From CAXBNB01 sp040151475 (GTDB lineage: Bacteria > Bacteroidota > Bacteroidia > Cytophagales > Cyclobacteriaceae), in the NCBI RefSeq assembly GCF_040151475.1, contig NZ_JBDKWG010000147.1:124001-188000 (forward strand): a stretch of 64,000 nucleotides of DNA, written 5' to 3'. This document shows, one piece after another, positions 35,730 through 43,707 of the stretch (positions are counted from its first letter, which is position 1; each line of letters starts with the position of its first letter). Made by a program: the position numbers and the translations under genes. The notes under the pieces were generated by a model that worked only from the letters and a program-made list of their open reading frames with translations, searched no databases and was not told where the DNA came from.

Positions 35730-36122
35730 ATGAGCTATTATTTCAATACAATACTTAAAGGAAAGGATTTCGATAAAGCCATTGAGCTTGTGACGATCGA
35801 ATTGAAAAAGGAAGGTTTTGGAGTCTTAACGGAAATTGATGTGAAAGAAACATTGAAAAAGAAAATTGATGTTGATTTTAAGAAGTACAAGATTCTGGGT
35901 GCATGCAATCCTCATTTTGCTCATAAAGCACTCCAAAGTGAAGATAAAATAGGTGTTTTCCTTCCTTGCAACATCATTGTGGAAGAACATGAAAATGGAG
36001 ATGTGGAAGTTTCCGCAGTTGATCCCATTGCTTCTATGGGAGCTGTTCAAAACGAAACTTTGGGAGGATTAGCTTTAGAAGTTCAACAAAAACTGATAAG
36101 GGTGATAGCAAACCTCAATTAA
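35730..36122 (+). CDS. DUF302 protein
   Basis: The 130-residue protein matches the DUF302 fold: the N-terminal FDKAIELVTIELKKEGFGVLTEIDV motif and the conserved KILGACNPHFAHKAL (the GxCNPxxA motif), then IGVFLPCNIIVEE and VDPIASMG. DUF302 proteins bind or sense a small ligand or metal (Cys-His motif) and are often near stress or detoxification genes; the biochemical function is not established. ATG 35730 (MSYYF) is preferred over an in-frame ATG at 35682. Confidence 0.75.
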   Translation: MSYYFNTILKGKDFDKAIELVTIELKKEGFGVLTEIDVKETLKKKIDVDFKKYKILGACNPHFAHKALQSEDKIGVFLPCNIIVEEHENGDVEVSAVDPIASMGAVQNETLGGLALEVQQKLIRVIANLN

Positions 36123-36152
36123 AATATCTTGATACCTATTGCCAATACTAGT

Positions 36153-36932
36153 TTACTTCTCCAGCCACTTCATAAACTCCGGGACTCGTACACGACTGAT
36201 CAGAATCTGATCTTCGGTAGGTGGCTGTAGTATTACTTCAAGACGGCTGTTGAAGTATTTATTTACCATTTTCACCGAATGAATATTAGTGATACATTTT
36301 CTGGAAATCCTAAAAAATTCATTGGGATCCAAAATTTTGGCAAGTTCGTCCAGAGAGTAATCAATAATAAATTTTTTATTTTCTTTTGCTACCAGATAGG
36401 TGTAATCATGCTCGGACAAAAAGAATGCAGTATCCTGTACGGAAATATGACGAATACGATCTCCGGTTTTGACCATAAATCGTTTTTTATATTCCTTTTT
36501 ACCATCTGTAGTGATCTCAAACAGCCGATCTACCTGCTCTGAATTAAGCACCACGTTTGTTGAACCGGAAAAGGTGCTCCTCAACTTCGAATATTTATCC
36601 AAACTAGCCTCTAGTTTGTCAATTTCTATAGGCTTCAATAGATAATCTATACTATTTACTTTAAAAGCCTTCAGGGCATAGTTCTCAAATGCTGTGGTGA
36701 AAATGATGGGACTTTCTACTTCTACTTGTTTGAATATTTCAAAACTGAGGCCATCCGAAAGCTGAACATCCAAAAATATCAAATCTGGTTTGGGATTGTT
36801 TTGCAACCACTCTATGCTATCTTCTACGGTATCAATACAGTCAAGTACCTCAACTCCATGGGATGATGATTCTAATAGTCGTTTTAACTCCTTTTGAGCA
36901 TGAATTTCATCCTCAATAATTAATGCTGTCAT
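36153..36932 (-). CDS. LytTR response regulator
   Basis: The 259-residue protein has a receiver domain with phosphoacceptor Asp55 (LIFLDVQLSD), conserved Asp8 and Lys101 (LLKP), and a C-terminal LytTR DNA-binding domain (about 150-259) with HISVQDTAFFLSEHDYTYLV, EFFRISRKCITNIHSV and ISRVRVPEFMKWL. LytTR regulators bind pairs of direct repeats spaced by about two helical turns. Its partner kinase overlaps it by 20 nt. Upstream of the kinase are three promoters with paired direct repeats of 21-bp period, making them prime candidate targets. Confidence 0.93.
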   Translation of the reverse strand: MTALIIEDEIHAQKELKRLLESSSHGVEVLDCIDTVEDSIEWLQNNPKPDLIFLDVQLSDGLSFEIFKQVEVESPIIFTTAFENYALKAFKVNSIDYLLKPIEIDKLEASLDKYSKLRSTFSGSTNVVLNSEQVDRLFEITTDGKKEYKKRFMVKTGDRIRHISVQDTAFFLSEHDYTYLVAKENKKFIIDYSLDELAKILDPNEFFRISRKCITNIHSVKMVNKYFNSRLEVILQPPTEDQILISRVRVPEFMKWLEK

Positions 36933-38034
36933 AGCGTGGATCCAATAGTGGTATTTTCACAATAAAAAACTCCTGAGTCTCGTTTATGATAACTCTCTTA
37001 TCAGTTACCAACTGGTAATGACTACAAATATTGTCCAAACCAATCTTAGAAGAATAACCTTTTGAAGATTTTAATTTCAATGTGTTCTTAAACACAATAT
37101 AATCGTCCTCCACGTTTACCCAAATTGACAATGGATTTTTCATAGACGCAACATTATGTTTTATGGCATTTTCTATAAGCATTTGAAAAATAATGGGAGG
37201 CACCATATAATCTCCCCATTTTTCATCTATTTCTATTTTCAAATCTAGTTTATCACCAAACCTCAATTTAATAAGGTCTATGTATGAATTCAATGCATGA
37301 AGTTCCTCATTGATAGACACCAGACCCTTTCCCCTATACTCCAACACATTGCGATATACTTTTGCTAATTTTCGGATAAAATTATGCGCTGTGTTCTGAT
37401 CCGAATACACCAGAGAAGACAAGGTATTTAGACTATTGAAAAGAAAATGAGGGTTTACCTGAGTCTTGAGCATTTCATACCGAATTTGAAGGCTTTGCTT
37501 TTTAAACCGTTCTATTTCCATCAGAGATTTCCGCCACCTATTGAGAAAGAATATCCCCAGTTCGATAACTACCACTATGAATGTGATAATAATGATAGTA
37601 AGAGATACCACCATCTCTTCAAGAAATACCAATTGATAATTTTCGTGGAATAAAGCAGCCACCAGAAACCTGGAACCAACCACCATAACCAAAACGAAGA
37701 AGATATTGGTAGTCAGTTGAATTAAAAATCTAACGGCAGGATTTAACTGCCAAGGCCACTTTTCATCAAGTCTTCTGTTGAGCCATCTCACGGTTTCCAA
37801 TATCACAAAAGCCACAGAAATGGCTTTTAGGTATTCCAGGCTGTTCCACTCAAGATGGTGGTCTTCATAAATTAAAGCGAAAAAAGCATCAACTAAAAAA
37901 CGTGTCAACACGCCTAAAAAAACGATACTCAACCATCTCCACCAATTAAAACTATAGAGGTAATGACTTATTCGTCCTCTTGTGGTATTATGGTAACCGC
38001 CTTTAGCCAATTGATATGTAAGTAATTTGGGCAA
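36913..38034 (-). CDS. LytS-type sensor histidine kinase
   Basis: The 373-residue kinase has four hydrophobic segments (about 33-53, 68-85, 103-128, 140-164), a short coiled coil, and the HisKA-related LytS motif QVNPHFLFNSLNTL (His196). The ATPase domain includes PPIIFQMLIENAIKHN (N box) and SKIGLDNI (G box). It has no periplasmic sensing domain of note, so the input is probably sensed in the membrane. It overlaps the response-regulator gene and is 170 bp downstream of the tandem small-RNA units. Confidence 0.92.
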   Translation of the reverse strand: MPKLLTYQLAKGGYHNTTRGRISHYLYSFNWWRWLSIVFLGVLTRFLVDAFFALIYEDHHLEWNSLEYLKAISVAFVILETVRWLNRRLDEKWPWQLNPAVRFLIQLTTNIFFVLVMVVGSRFLVAALFHENYQLVFLEEMVVSLTIIIITFIVVVIELGIFFLNRWRKSLMEIERFKKQSLQIRYEMLKTQVNPHFLFNSLNTLSSLVYSDQNTAHNFIRKLAKVYRNVLEYRGKGLVSINEELHALNSYIDLIKLRFGDKLDLKIEIDEKWGDYMVPPIIFQMLIENAIKHNVASMKNPLSIWVNVEDDYIVFKNTLKLKSSKGYSSKIGLDNICSHYQLVTDKRVIINETQEFFIVKIPLLDPRYDSINY

Positions 38035-38203
38035 ATTAAAGGATAATTAAGTTGATACCTAAGATAGATATATCTAAAAATGGTTGGGAAGCAGTAAGGC
38101 AAATATTGTTCGAAACGATTTTCATATCAACCATGTCCCATACTCTTGTAATGAAAATTAATCCTGTATTTTATTCTTCTTATGGGTATTTATGGGTTGA
38201 AAT

Positions 38204-38294
38204 AAAAAAATCTGGCTACCGGAGAAGCCAGATTTTAAAACTATTCAACTATACAAATCACTATTTCTTTTTCTGGGGTTGTAATCTTTATTAC
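38204..38294 (-). ncRNA. Tandem small RNA candidate, copy A
   Basis: The region from the predicted start (about 38294) to the T-run (38204) is about 91 nt. It begins with a GTAAT/ATTAC hairpin, has an unpaired A- and C-rich centre with a CCCC motif, and ends in an 11-bp terminator stem (38207-38217 with 38226-38236) with minus-strand T-run. The body is nearly identical in copies B and C. No ORF is conserved across copies. Promoter evidence is listed separately. Confidence 0.75.
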
Positions 38295-38298
38295 GTTG

Positions 38299-38368
38299 TA
38301 AAAATAGACTCAAACACCCTCACCGTAAAGTCGATTCCGGTGAACTGCAGAATACGAGAGGTGAACTT
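38299..38368 (-). promoter_or_regulatory. Copy A promoter and regulator repeats
   Basis: On the minus strand, direct repeats AAGTTCACC (38368-38360) and CAGTTCACC (38347-38339) have a 21-bp period. A -33 TTTA (38329-38326), 19 nt, then -7 TATTTTTA (38306-38299) follow. The same layout is conserved in all three copies. Confidence 0.7.
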
Positions 38369-38428
38369 TAGAATACTGACTTAAATCAAATATCAACCGA
38401 AACACTCAAACCTCAATAGCCATAAAAT

Positions 38429-38517
38429 AAAAAAATCTGGCTACCGGAGAAGCCAGATCTTAAACTATTCAACTATACAAATCACTATTTCTTTTTCTGG
38501 GTTGTAATCTTTATTAC
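38429..38517 (-). ncRNA. Tandem small RNA candidate, copy B
   Basis: An approximately 89-nt body, nearly identical to copy A, with the same 5' GTAAT/ATTAC hairpin. It has CCC instead of CCCC in the unpaired centre. The terminator stem is ATCTGGCT/AGCCAGAT (38435-38442 with 38451-38458), followed on the minus strand by a T-run. The base of the stem has one mismatch compared with copy A. Confidence 0.75.
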
Positions 38518-38521
38518 GTTG

Positions 38522-38591
38522 CAAAAGTAGGTTTAAATACTCTCACCGTAAAGTCGATTCCGGTGAACTGTAGAATCCGGGAGGTGAACTT
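38522..38591 (-). promoter_or_regulatory. Copy B promoter and regulator repeats
   Basis: Direct repeats at 38591-38583 and 38570-38562 (21-bp period) precede -33 TTTA (38552-38549), 19 nt and -7 TACTTTTG (38529-38522), an exact TAnnTTTG match. This is the most consensus-like of the three promoters. Confidence 0.75.
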
Positions 38592-38651
38592 TAGAATACT
38601 GACTTAAATCAAATATCAACCGAAACACTCAAACCTCAATAGCCATAAAAT

Positions 38652-38740
38652 AAAAAAATCTGGCTGCAGGAGCAACCAGATTTTAAAACTATTCAACTAT
38701 ACAAATCACTTTCTTTTTCTGGGGTTGTAATCTTTATTAC
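38652..38740 (-). ncRNA. Tandem small RNA candidate, copy C
   Basis: An approximately 89-nt body matching copies A and B. The terminator has diverged in sequence (TGGCTGCAGG with AGCAACCA) yet still pairs: a 9-bp stem 38655-38663 with 38676-38684, then a mismatch, then TGC/GCA closing a tetraloop. Retained pairing despite changed bases supports function as RNA. It is the most upstream copy. Confidence 0.75.
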
Positions 38741-38744
38741 ATTG

Positions 38745-38814
38745 TAAATGTAGATTCAAACACCTTCACCGTAAAGCCAATTCCGGTGAACTGTAGAATT
38801 TGGAAAGTGAACTT
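38745..38814 (-). promoter_or_regulatory. Copy C promoter and regulator repeats
   Basis: The downstream repeat CAGTTCACC (38793-38785) is intact and the upstream one is AAGTTCACT (38814-38806), again 21 bp apart. -33 TTTA (38775-38772), 19 nt, and -7 TACATTTA (38752-38745) follow. Confidence 0.7.
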
Positions 38815-38847
38815 AATAATCCGACCGATTACTGTATAGCATATCTC

Positions 38848-39846
38848 TTAATCTAAAACTTTGAGCACAAGCTTTCCTAATTTATCCCCTGAAAACAACT
38901 TCAGAAATGCATCGTAAAAATTTTCTATGCCATCTACTACATGCTCTTTGGATTTGAGCTTACCTGTTTGCAACCATCCGGCCATTTCTACGGCTGCTTC
39001 TCCATACTTACTTGCATAATCAAGTACAACCATTCCCTCCATTTTTGCGCGATTCACTAGCAACGACAAATAATTGGATGGCCCTTTTATAGCGGTGGTA
39101 TTGTTATATTGGGAAATAGCTCCACAAATTACAATACGGGCTTTCATATTGATTTTAGTCAACACTGCATCCAGAATGACGCCTCCCACATTGTCGAAAT
39201 AAACATCCACACCATTAGGGCATTTTTGTTTTAATTCCGTATTGAGGTTTCCTTCTTTGTAGTCAATAGCTGCATCAAATCCCAACTCATTGATCAGGTA
39301 GTCGCATTTGTCTTTTCCACCAGCTATGCCTATTACCTTGCAGCCTTTTATTTTTGCAATCTGACCTACGATGCTCCCAACTGCTCCCGCAGCTCCGGAA
39401 ACCACTACCGTCTCTCCTGCTTTTGGCTGGCCTACTTCCAGCAATCCAAAGTAAGCGGTCATTCCCGGCATACCAAGTGTACCTATATACATTGGTAATG
39501 GAGCCAATTTGGGATCAACAGAATACCAGCCCTTGCCATTAGTCACCACGTATTGCTGAACCCCTCCCCATCCGGAACAAAAAGTTCCTTTTGGCAGTTT
39601 GTCATTCTTAGATTCTATCACTTCCCCGACTGTACCTGCACGCATTACATCGCCTACCTGTACAGGTTCTATATAAGATTTCACATCGTTCATCCATCCT
39701 CGCATGGCCGGATCCAGAGATATGTAATGGATTTTAATGAGCACTTCTCCATCACTGATTTGAGGGATGGGCTTTTCTTGCAAATCCCATGTAGTAGCAT
39801 CGGGAAGTCCAACAGGCCTTTTAGTTAAAATTTGTTGTTTGTTCAT
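38848..39846 (-). CDS. NADP-dependent oxidoreductase, CurA/PTGR-like MDR family
   Basis: The 332-residue protein is a zinc-independent medium-chain dehydrogenase/reductase. The N-terminal domain has ISLDPAMRGWM (about 45-55) and VGDVMRAGTVGEV; the NADPH-binding motif is VVVSGAAGAVGSIVGQIAK (about 146-164), followed by VIGIAGGKDKCDYL and DVYFDNVGG (about 216-224). Related enzymes reduce conjugated double bonds of alkenals, curcumin or prostaglandin-like molecules. The physiological substrate here is unknown. It is monocistronic, just upstream of the small-RNA array on the same strand, and its stop is close to the copy C repeats. Confidence 0.88.
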   Translation of the reverse strand: MNKQQILTKRPVGLPDATTWDLQEKPIPQISDGEVLIKIHYISLDPAMRGWMNDVKSYIEPVQVGDVMRAGTVGEVIESKNDKLPKGTFCSGWGGVQQYVVTNGKGWYSVDPKLAPLPMYIGTLGMPGMTAYFGLLEVGQPKAGETVVVSGAAGAVGSIVGQIAKIKGCKVIGIAGGKDKCDYLINELGFDAAIDYKEGNLNTELKQKCPNGVDVYFDNVGGVILDAVLTKINMKARIVICGAISQYNNTTAIKGPSNYLSLLVNRAKMEGMVVLDYASKYGEAAVEMAGWLQTGKLKSKEHVVDGIENFYDAFLKLFSGDKLGKLVLKVLD

Positions 39847-40120
39847 AGTTCAAGCTTTGATAGTAATTTATGAACTTTAATCGCCTTATCAAAAACATGC
39901 GATAAACACATCTGCTCAAAAAGTTTTACAATGAATATAAACACCATACTTACATACAAAATCGGTACTACAAGCCTAAACCATTTTTTCCGGCACATAT
40001 TCTACGTTCAAATCCAACTTCAATAAAATTTAACTATAAAAAAGCCTTTCTAACTTTACCCCGAGTGCTATTCTAGGTTCAGCCAATAATTTTTTATTTT
40101 TTTTATCAAACTCAGGTTTT

Positions 40121-41911
40121 TCAGTTGATCTGCGTAATGGTGCTAGATAATGTAAAAGAACTCACCAAGGTTCCACTATTATATGTGGCATCTTCGTATA
40201 ATCCATCGGTTTCACTCCCTGTAGCAGAACCACCTATATATACTTTGTATGAGCTACTCTTCACCAGCTTGGACGAAGAATAAACAATAGACTCATATCT
40301 TACAGATGGACTATAGGTAACCAAGGCTTCCCCTTCGCTATTTTGAACAACAAATAATGTATTGGCACTTTGACTATCCAGATATAGTAGGATGCTATTC
40401 TGAGTTGAAGTAGAACTCGGTGCTTGAGCCATATTAGAAGTTCCGGCAGCAATGAGCAACCCTCCGGAAATCTTAAAGGAGTTATCGTAATCCAACGGGC
40501 CATTTGCTCCTTGTGCCGGACCATTAACGAGTAATATTCCTGCAGTCATTTCAATAGATCCATTCACATCTACTCCATCACCCGAGGCTTCTACCACTAT
40601 ATATCCACCCTGAATATATAAACTACTCTTACTTGAAGAAGATGAATTTCCCTGACCTGGCCGTATTCCCGAACCATCATTTCCTCCAGCACCATTGATT
40701 CCATCATCACTGGACACCAAGTGTATTGTACCATCATTGATTGTGAGTACATTACTTTCTAACCCCTCATAGGATTCAGTAATTGTAATTTCTCCGCCGT
40801 TGATTGTCAACTCTTCATCAGCATGGATACCATCATCTCCACTCGCTATAGAAAATGTACCTCCTCCAATCACCAGGTTACCATCACAGTGTAAAGCGTC
40901 ATCTGCGGAATTAATTGTAAAAGTTCCTCCTTCTATCACATTATTGATTCCTGCTTTCAAAGCTTTAGACGATACTTCTTCATCAAAAGAATCACTCCCC
41001 CCACCAGTAACCAAATCAAAAGCCCCATCCGCTATCAGCAAGTCTGTTTCTGCTGAAAAACCATCCCCAGCAGTTGTAGCTACATTAAATGTACCGTTTT
41101 CTATTAAAATATAACCACGATCCTCGTCATCATCATTATCTGATTTGAAAGCGTCCCCATCTGATTGTACATTAAAAGTACCCCCCTTGATAATAAGGTA
41201 ATCTTTGCCCCGGATACCATCATCAACACTGTTGATGGTAAAATTACCACTCGAAATGATCAAACCGTCTTTACTTGAAATGCCATCATTGTAGTTAGCA
41301 TTTACTGTTATGTTACCCGTTCCGTAGATTGAAAGATCAGCCTTACTAAAAAAGGTAGCATTGGGTTCGTCTTCATCTCCTTCATAAACATAGGTTGTGG
41401 CATCTGAGAAAGTGTTTTGAGTGTTTTCAGGAAGAAAAACAACTACCTTTTCAGCACTCATAACGCCAAATGGCGCATTGGACGTATTAGTGACAGACAC
41501 ATTGTTTAGTACAATTTTAACTGTTTCTTCGTCTTCGGTATTGACCATAATTTGTCCATCTGAAAGGGTTCCCTGAATGATGTATATACCTGCCTTTGTA
41601 ATAGTGGCAGTTGTGCCATTTATCTCAACTGACCCTTCTGTTGTGGTAATTGAGGTTTCATTCAACTGAATGGTAATAGCACCTTCTTCTTCCCATTTTT
41701 CATCTCCTGAAACTTCGTGGTTATCTTTATTCGATTCCATGGCCTCTGATATACTTTGATTAAAATATTCTGTATATACAGGATCTGAGGTTGTCTCTGT
41801 CTGATCATCATCTTCGATTACAACACTAAGTTTGTCATCATCTTTTTGACACGACATTAGCAGGAATATAATCAAAATTCCAATCCCTTGAATTAGATTT
41901 TTTGCATTCAT
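40121..41911 (-). CDS. DUF4353 carbohydrate-binding-like lipoprotein
   Basis: The 596-residue protein has a lipobox (FLLMSCQKDD, Cys about 21) and an Asp-rich linker. A long right-handed beta-helix-like repeat region follows with recurring GGTFxI/NxxDDGIxGK/SGDGxxA motifs (e.g. GDGIHADEELTINGG, SADDALHCDG). This is the DUF4353 family, annotated as carbohydrate-binding and often surface-exposed; repeats with Asp-rich turns suggest calcium binding. No catalytic residues are assigned. It is flanked by unrelated genes on the same strand and may be outer-membrane anchored. Confidence 0.75.
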   Translation of the reverse strand: MNAKNLIQGIGILIIFLLMSCQKDDDKLSVVIEDDDQTETTSDPVYTEYFNQSISEAMESNKDNHEVSGDEKWEEEGAITIQLNETSITTTEGSVEINGTTATITKAGIYIIQGTLSDGQIMVNTEDEETVKIVLNNVSVTNTSNAPFGVMSAEKVVVFLPENTQNTFSDATTYVYEGDEDEPNATFFSKADLSIYGTGNITVNANYNDGISSKDGLIISSGNFTINSVDDGIRGKDYLIIKGGTFNVQSDGDAFKSDNDDDEDRGYILIENGTFNVATTAGDGFSAETDLLIADGAFDLVTGGGSDSFDEEVSSKALKAGINNVIEGGTFTINSADDALHCDGNLVIGGGTFSIASGDDGIHADEELTINGGEITITESYEGLESNVLTINDGTIHLVSSDDGINGAGGNDGSGIRPGQGNSSSSSKSSLYIQGGYIVVEASGDGVDVNGSIEMTAGILLVNGPAQGANGPLDYDNSFKISGGLLIAAGTSNMAQAPSSTSTQNSILLYLDSQSANTLFVVQNSEGEALVTYSPSVRYESIVYSSSKLVKSSSYKVYIGGSATGSETDGLYEDATYNSGTLVSSFTLSSTITQIN

Positions 41912-42084
41912 AACACTTATAAAATTTTAGTGAGTGAGTTTTTTTGAAACCCTTAAACATTTTGGCATAGAATGCTTATCGACCTCTAAACCCTTAACTT
42001 GCAATTAAGTATTAAACGAACTACCAGATTTTTGCAATGAACGTATCTTGTCGAGTGGAAACAGTAGATTTTGAAAACAATAAA

Positions 42085-43707
42085 TTATAGAAGTTTGAGT
42101 ATGATTCCTTCGAAAGGTAGAATCTCGAAATTTTTAGAATCTAATTCTATATACTCACTCCTTTTAGTTGACAGGAGTACTTTCCAAAAAACTTCAGTAC
42201 CATTTTTATAGATTTTTTTCTTGCCTGTAAAATTCAGAATGATTTGAATTTTTCTGTTTTTGAAAATCCTGTAATAGGATATTAGTCCATTTTCACCTTT
42301 GATTATTGGTTTCCAATCTCCCATACTAAGCGACGGATATTCTTTTCGTAAGGCTATTAGATTTTTAAACAGGTTTAAGATCGATTTCTTATCATTCTCA
42401 AGGTTTTTCAGGTTGACTTCTTTGAAGTTTTTATGAACAGGAAGCCATGGTTCCTTAGTAGAAAAACCAGCATAACGTTCATCGGTCCACTGCATCGGAG
42501 AACGTGCCATATCCCGGCCCGCAAACAAAGGCCAATATTTTTTTCCCAAAGGATCTACGATCTGGTCTTTTGTCAATTTAATATTTTCCATGCCAAGCTC
42601 CTCTCCATAATACACAAAGGGAGTTCCTTTCAAAGTCAGTAAGATGATCGCCATTATCTTGGCTTTCTCTTCATTATTACCTCCCACTCCCAGTCTGTTT
42701 TTACTCCGAAAAAGGTCGTGGTTAGATAGTACAAAACTTGGCCACCCTTTTTTTGGAATTTGATTGTACCAGTTTTCTATCGCATCGTAGTAGCTGGCAG
42801 CATTCCACCTTTTAAAAATTAAAGAGAAGTCGAACGCCATGTGTAGCTGGTTTTTGCCATTTCCAAGATAACTGGCAGCCACTTTGGGGTTTCCGGGAGG
42901 AGGAGCAAAAATCTCTCCCACAATCATTTTATCTTCATAGGTATCTATCAATTCGCGCAGTTTTCTCACTATCTTATGCGAACGGGGAGAGTTCCTATTG
43001 AGTAGTCTGTTGCCAAGATTAAATAACCCTAAAAATCCCGGATTGTCTCGAAAGTACTTATCTTTTCCTATCACATTGATGGCATCCAACCTGAATCCAT
43101 CCACGCCCATATCGAGCCAATATTTAATCTCTTTGAAAAAAGCTTTTCTCAATCCCTTGCTTCTCCAATTTAAATCGGGCTGTTCTTTCAAAAACGAATG
43201 AAGATAATACTCTCCCGTTTTTTCATCCAATTCCCATCCACTTCCTCCAAAAGCCGACTTCCAGTTATTTGGCAGTCCTCCTTTTCTTCCTTCTTTCCAG
43301 ATATACCAGTTTCTTTTAGGATTACTTTTTGAACTTCTGGATTCCTTAAACCACGGGTGTTCAATCGAGGTATGATTCATAATCATATCCATGATTACCC
43401 TGATATCACGTGCGTGACATTCGAAAATAAGTTGCTTAAAGTCTGCAATAGAACCAAAAACGGAATCTATATTCCTATAATCACTAACGTCATAGCCACT
43501 GTCATGCATGGGTGACTTATATATAGGCGATAACCATATTGCATCAACTCCCAAAGAAGCTATATAATCCAATTTTTCGATGATCCCTTGTATGTCTCCG
43601 ATACCGTCACCATTGCTGTCGTAAAAACTCTTGGCATATATGTGGTAAATCACTCCATGCTTCCACCAAGCCCAATTTTCCTTTTCGTGTTCTCCCATAT
43701 ATTTCAA
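42085..43707 (-). CDS. GH13 alpha-glucosidase/oligo-glucosidase
   Basis: The 540-residue GH13 enzyme hydrolyses alpha-glucosidic bonds. Conserved regions are DYIASLGVDAIWLSPI, MDMIMNHTS (region I), GVDGFRLDAINV (region II with the nucleophile Asp), VGEIF (region III acid/base Glu) and FVLSNHDLFRS (region IV, Asp of NHD). The N-terminal WWKHGVIYHIYAKSFYDSNGDGIGDIQGI is typical of oligo-1,6-glucosidases and trehalose-related enzymes; the exact linkage is not resolvable. No signal peptide is seen, so it is cytoplasmic. Its ATG overlaps the stop of the preceding PHP-glycosyltransferase gene by 4 nt. Confidence 0.85.
   Translation of the reverse strand: MKYMGEHEKENWAWWKHGVIYHIYAKSFYDSNGDGIGDIQGIIEKLDYIASLGVDAIWLSPIYKSPMHDSGYDVSDYRNIDSVFGSIADFKQLIFECHARDIRVIMDMIMNHTSIEHPWFKESRSSKSNPKRNWYIWKEGRKGGLPNNWKSAFGGSGWELDEKTGEYYLHSFLKEQPDLNWRSKGLRKAFFKEIKYWLDMGVDGFRLDAINVIGKDKYFRDNPGFLGLFNLGNRLLNRNSPRSHKIVRKLRELIDTYEDKMIVGEIFAPPPGNPKVAASYLGNGKNQLHMAFDFSLIFKRWNAASYYDAIENWYNQIPKKGWPSFVLSNHDLFRSKNRLGVGGNNEEKAKIMAIILLTLKGTPFVYYGEELGMENIKLTKDQIVDPLGKKYWPLFAGRDMARSPMQWTDERYAGFSTKEPWLPVHKNFKEVNLKNLENDKKSILNLFKNLIALRKEYPSLSMGDWKPIIKGENGLISYYRIFKNRKIQIILNFTGKKKIYKNGTEVFWKVLLSTKRSEYIELDSKNFEILPFEGIILKLL

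Larger units (their letters stand above)
38204..38820. repeat. Three 223-bp tandem units
   Basis: Promoter elements of the three units are exactly 223 bp apart (-33 boxes at 38326, 38549, 38772; -7 boxes at 38299, 38522, 38745). The RNA bodies and terminators are strongly conserved, and the inter-unit spacer is almost identical between the first and second units and between the second and third. The similarity ends abruptly after the third unit's regulator repeats (38820). Confidence 0.93.

Noticed and set aside
38052..38384. Open frame across the first small-RNA unit on the plus strand
   Set aside because: It is not conserved between the three units and runs against the terminator; it is a chance frame in AT-rich DNA.
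38204..38820. Possible CRISPR array or simple mobile repeats
   Set aside because: Only three units of 223 bp, with conserved promoter, body and terminator and no unique spacers; no cas genes. The arrangement fits tandem small-RNA genes better.
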